Assembly (NCBI GenBank): GCA_900319615.1
Contig: ONPE01000103.1
Location: 1 to 6,887 of the forward strand
DNA length: 6,887 nucleotides
Direction of reading: 5' to 3'
Origin: an uncultured Eubacteriales bacterium
GTDB lineage: Bacteria; Bacillota; Clostridia; Oscillospirales; Acutalibacteraceae
The notes below the pieces were generated by a model. It was not told where the DNA came from and made no database searches. It saw nothing but the letters and a program-made list of their open reading frames with translations. Below, piece by piece: positions 5,464-6,887 of this stretch (position 1 is the first letter of the stretch; every line of letters begins with the position of its first letter). Position numbers and translations under genes: made by a program.

Positions 5464-6720
5464 GTGATGATCGCGGTATCGCTCGTTGCCTGCGATGTAT
5501 CGGATTCCTCCGTTCAGAAGGAGGGCTCCGTCTACTGGCTCAACTTCAAGCCTGAGATAGACGGCTTGCTCCAGGAGCTTGCGGCGAGGTATAAAGAGGA
5601 AAAGGGAGTGGACGTCAAGGTATACACGCCCGACTCCGGTAAATATCAGAGCACGCTTTTAGAGCAGCTCGATTCTCTCGATCCGCCCACGATGTTCAAC
5701 CTCGGTACCCCTAACGATATCAAGATCCTCGGCTCCTACGCTGCCGACCTCACCGATACCGCTATCGCAGATCAGGTGAGCGTGACCGACTATAACCTTG
5801 TCGACGAGAGCGGCAAGCTGCTGGCTCTGGGCTACTGCAGCGAGTGCTTCGGTATAGTCGTCAACCCCGATTTTCTTCCTCTTGTCGGCTTGACTATTGA
5901 CGACATCAAGGATTATGAAAGTCTGAAATACGCCGTCGAGATCATCCACAACAACGAATTCTGGCTCGGATACGACGCCTTCGCACCGGTGGATTTCAGC
6001 GATGAGAGCTCGTGGAAGTATACCGCGCATCTTGCTAACGTCGAGTACGCCTACGAGTACCGCGCTTCAAAGGGCTGGCCGGAGTGCCCGGCTTCACTCA
6101 CCGGGGAGTACATGGATAACTTCCGCAATCTGTACGATCTGGTCGTGAACAACTGTGCAGTTTCTCCCGAGGAGCTCGCTAAGGGCAGCTATAACGGTCT
6201 GCAGGATTTCAAGGACGGCAAGGCGGCTTTCTATCTCGCCGGCTCATGGGACTATGCCGAGATAGTCAAGGAGATACCCAACGCCGTCATGATCCCCTAC
6301 TACTGCGGCGTTAAGGGAGAGGCAAAGGCTGGTCTGTGCAGCGGCACCGAGAACCGCTGGGCGGTCAACGGCAAGCTCAGCGAAAAGACCCAGAAGGCTA
6401 CCCGCGGCTTTATGGTCTGGCTTGTGAGCGACCCCGACGCTTCCTCCGCTCTGTCAAAGGCGCTCGGGCCTCTGCCGTATAAAAAGGCGACGAATGACGT
6501 CGAGAACGGCTTTATAAACGACGCCGCCAAGTACCGCGAGGACGGCTGCTACAACCTCCCGTGGCAGTTCTGCTATCAGCCCGACAGCGGCACCTACCGC
6601 GCGGGGCTGCTCAACGCTCTCAAGGATTACAACTCCGATCAAAGCGACGATACATGGCAAAACGTCCGCAAAGCTATGATAGACAACTGGATGACCTGCT
6701 ACATCGCCGAAAACGAATAA
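5464..6720 (+). CDS. Extracellular solute-binding lipoprotein (family 1-like), 5' end frameshifted
   Basis: The open frame encodes 418 aa from GTG 5464, with ATG 5467 next; both lack a ribosome site. The true start is probably ATG 5439 in another frame (see the entry at 5425-5463). The remaining N-terminus, MMIAVSLVAC, is the tail of a lipoprotein signal, with the lipidated Cys at residue 10. The mature part resembles ABC-transporter sugar-type binding proteins: 'FKPEIDGLLQELAARYKEEKGVDVKVY' near the start, 'AFYLAGSWDYAEIVK' in the middle, and a C-terminal 'DNWMTCYIAENE' end. Such proteins sit on the outer face of the membrane and deliver a ligand, often an oligosaccharide, to permeases. No permease or ATPase gene is adjacent, so it is an orphan or works with a distant transporter or a receptor. 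It has its own promoter and terminator. As read, the product would lack a usable export signal and might be silent. Family firm; ligand unknown. Confidence 0.85.
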   Translation: MMIAVSLVACDVSDSSVQKEGSVYWLNFKPEIDGLLQELAARYKEEKGVDVKVYTPDSGKYQSTLLEQLDSLDPPTMFNLGTPNDIKILGSYAADLTDTAIADQVSVTDYNLVDESGKLLALGYCSECFGIVVNPDFLPLVGLTIDDIKDYESLKYAVEIIHNNEFWLGYDAFAPVDFSDESSWKYTAHLANVEYAYEYRASKGWPECPASLTGEYMDNFRNLYDLVVNNCAVSPEELAKGSYNGLQDFKDGKAAFYLAGSWDYAEIVKEIPNAVMIPYYCGVKGEAKAGLCSGTENRWAVNGKLSEKTQKATRGFMVWLVSDPDASSALSKALGPLPYKKATNDVENGFINDAAKYREDGCYNLPWQFCYQPDSGTYRAGLLNALKDYNSDQSDDTWQNVRKAMIDNWMTCYIAENE

Positions 6721-6737
6721 CATCTATTGATAAAAAT

Positions 6738-6770
6738 AAGCTCCGTCGCCGTATAAGCGATGGAGCTTTT
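6738..6770. terminator. Two-way terminator between convergent genes
   Basis: A 12-bp stem (6738-6749 with 6757-6768, one G-T pair) around a 7-base loop, followed by T-residues on the plus strand (to 6770) and, read on the minus strand, by TATTTTTATC. It can end the lipoprotein transcript and that of the minus-strand gene entering from the right. Confidence 0.88.
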
Positions 6771-6789
6771 CTTGTGGTAATGAAATGTA

Positions 6790-6887
6790 TCAACCGATCT
6801 GTGTGACGTTGAGATTATCGTCGACGCTGACGGTCATGTTCACCGGCTGCTGTACGCCGTCGTCGGTGTTGTAGTAGAGGGTGACGT
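6790..6887 (-). CDS. C-terminal end of a convergent gene, function unknown (partial)
   Basis: On the minus strand an open frame enters from the window edge (first full codon at 6885) and ends at TGA 6792-6790, giving 31 residues that begin V-T-L-Y-Y-N-T-D-D-G and end N-L-N-V-T-Q-I-G. The codons (GTC, ACC, TAC, AAC, GAC, GGC) match the habits of the neighbouring genes, and the other two minus frames are closed here. The terminator lies just beyond its stop. The Tyr/Thr/Asn/Val-rich composition hints at a beta-rich, perhaps extracellular, C-terminus. The family cannot be named from this fragment. The 5' end is outside the window. Confidence 0.65.
   Translation of the reverse strand, partial: VTLYYNTDDGVQQPVNMTVSVDDNLNVTQIG

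Noticed and set aside
5439..5467. Programmed ribosomal frameshift joining the signal peptide start to the lipoprotein
   Set aside because: There is no slippery heptamer, no following pseudoknot that I can see, and no internal Shine-Dalgarno stimulator; a plain indel or sequence error is simpler.
5432..5467. ATG 5432 as the start of the lipoprotein gene
   Set aside because: It lies only one base after the ribosome site and its frame ends at TGA 5465-5467 after 11 codons.
1..6887. CRISPR arrays, tRNA or rRNA genes, insertion sequences, prophage or integration sites
   Set aside because: No regularly spaced repeats, cloverleaf, transposase or integrase motifs, or flanking direct repeats were seen on either strand.

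Overview
The window looks like a chromosomal segment from a Gram-positive gut or rumen clostridium of the Ruminococcaceae/Oscillospiraceae kind. This is inferred from a dockerin-bearing secreted protein ending in the usual 'ICPxGDV...' tail, strong AGGAGG-type ribosome binding sites, sigma-A-like promoters, Cys-anchored lipoprotein logic, and GAC/GGC/GTC-rich codon use. I cannot assign a species.

Layout. (1) 58-1212, plus strand: a secreted modular protein with a signal peptide, a carbohydrate-binding-like domain, a beta-sandwich linker and a dockerin-like end, closed by a strong terminator. (2) 1213-1474: a 262-base intergenic region holding that terminator, one good sigma-A-like promoter, a weaker second promoter, and a 10-bp perfect inverted repeat. 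(3) 1475-5320, plus strand: a tight four-gene operon. It encodes an RsbW-like ATPase (putative anti-sigma/anti-antagonist kinase), a membrane Cache-HAMP-SpoIIE/PP2C phosphatase, a small HD hydrolase of the RelA/SpoT type, and a fusion of a STAS domain (anti-sigma antagonist type) to an aminoglycoside-phosphotransferase-like kinase. The genes overlap or sit 9 bases apart and end at a 9-bp-stem terminator. (4) 5377-6720, plus strand: a near-consensus promoter overlapped by an inverted repeat, then an extracellular solute-binding lipoprotein whose signal peptide is split by a one-base frameshift. No transporter permeases are present. (5) 6738-6770: a two-way terminator, then the last codons of a convergent minus-strand gene running off the window edge.

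How the genes may work together (inference). The phosphatase senses something outside the cell and dephosphorylates the STAS domain, while the RsbW-like ATPase phosphorylates it. This is a classic partner-switching pair, but no sigma factor is encoded here. The STAS domain is instead covalently joined to a small-molecule or protein kinase fold, and an alarmone-hydrolase-like enzyme lies between. The most interesting possibility is therefore a partner-switching circuit whose output is a kinase and perhaps nucleotide second-messenger turnover, rather than, or in addition to, sigma-factor release. All coding calls rest on motifs read by eye; no database search was run.
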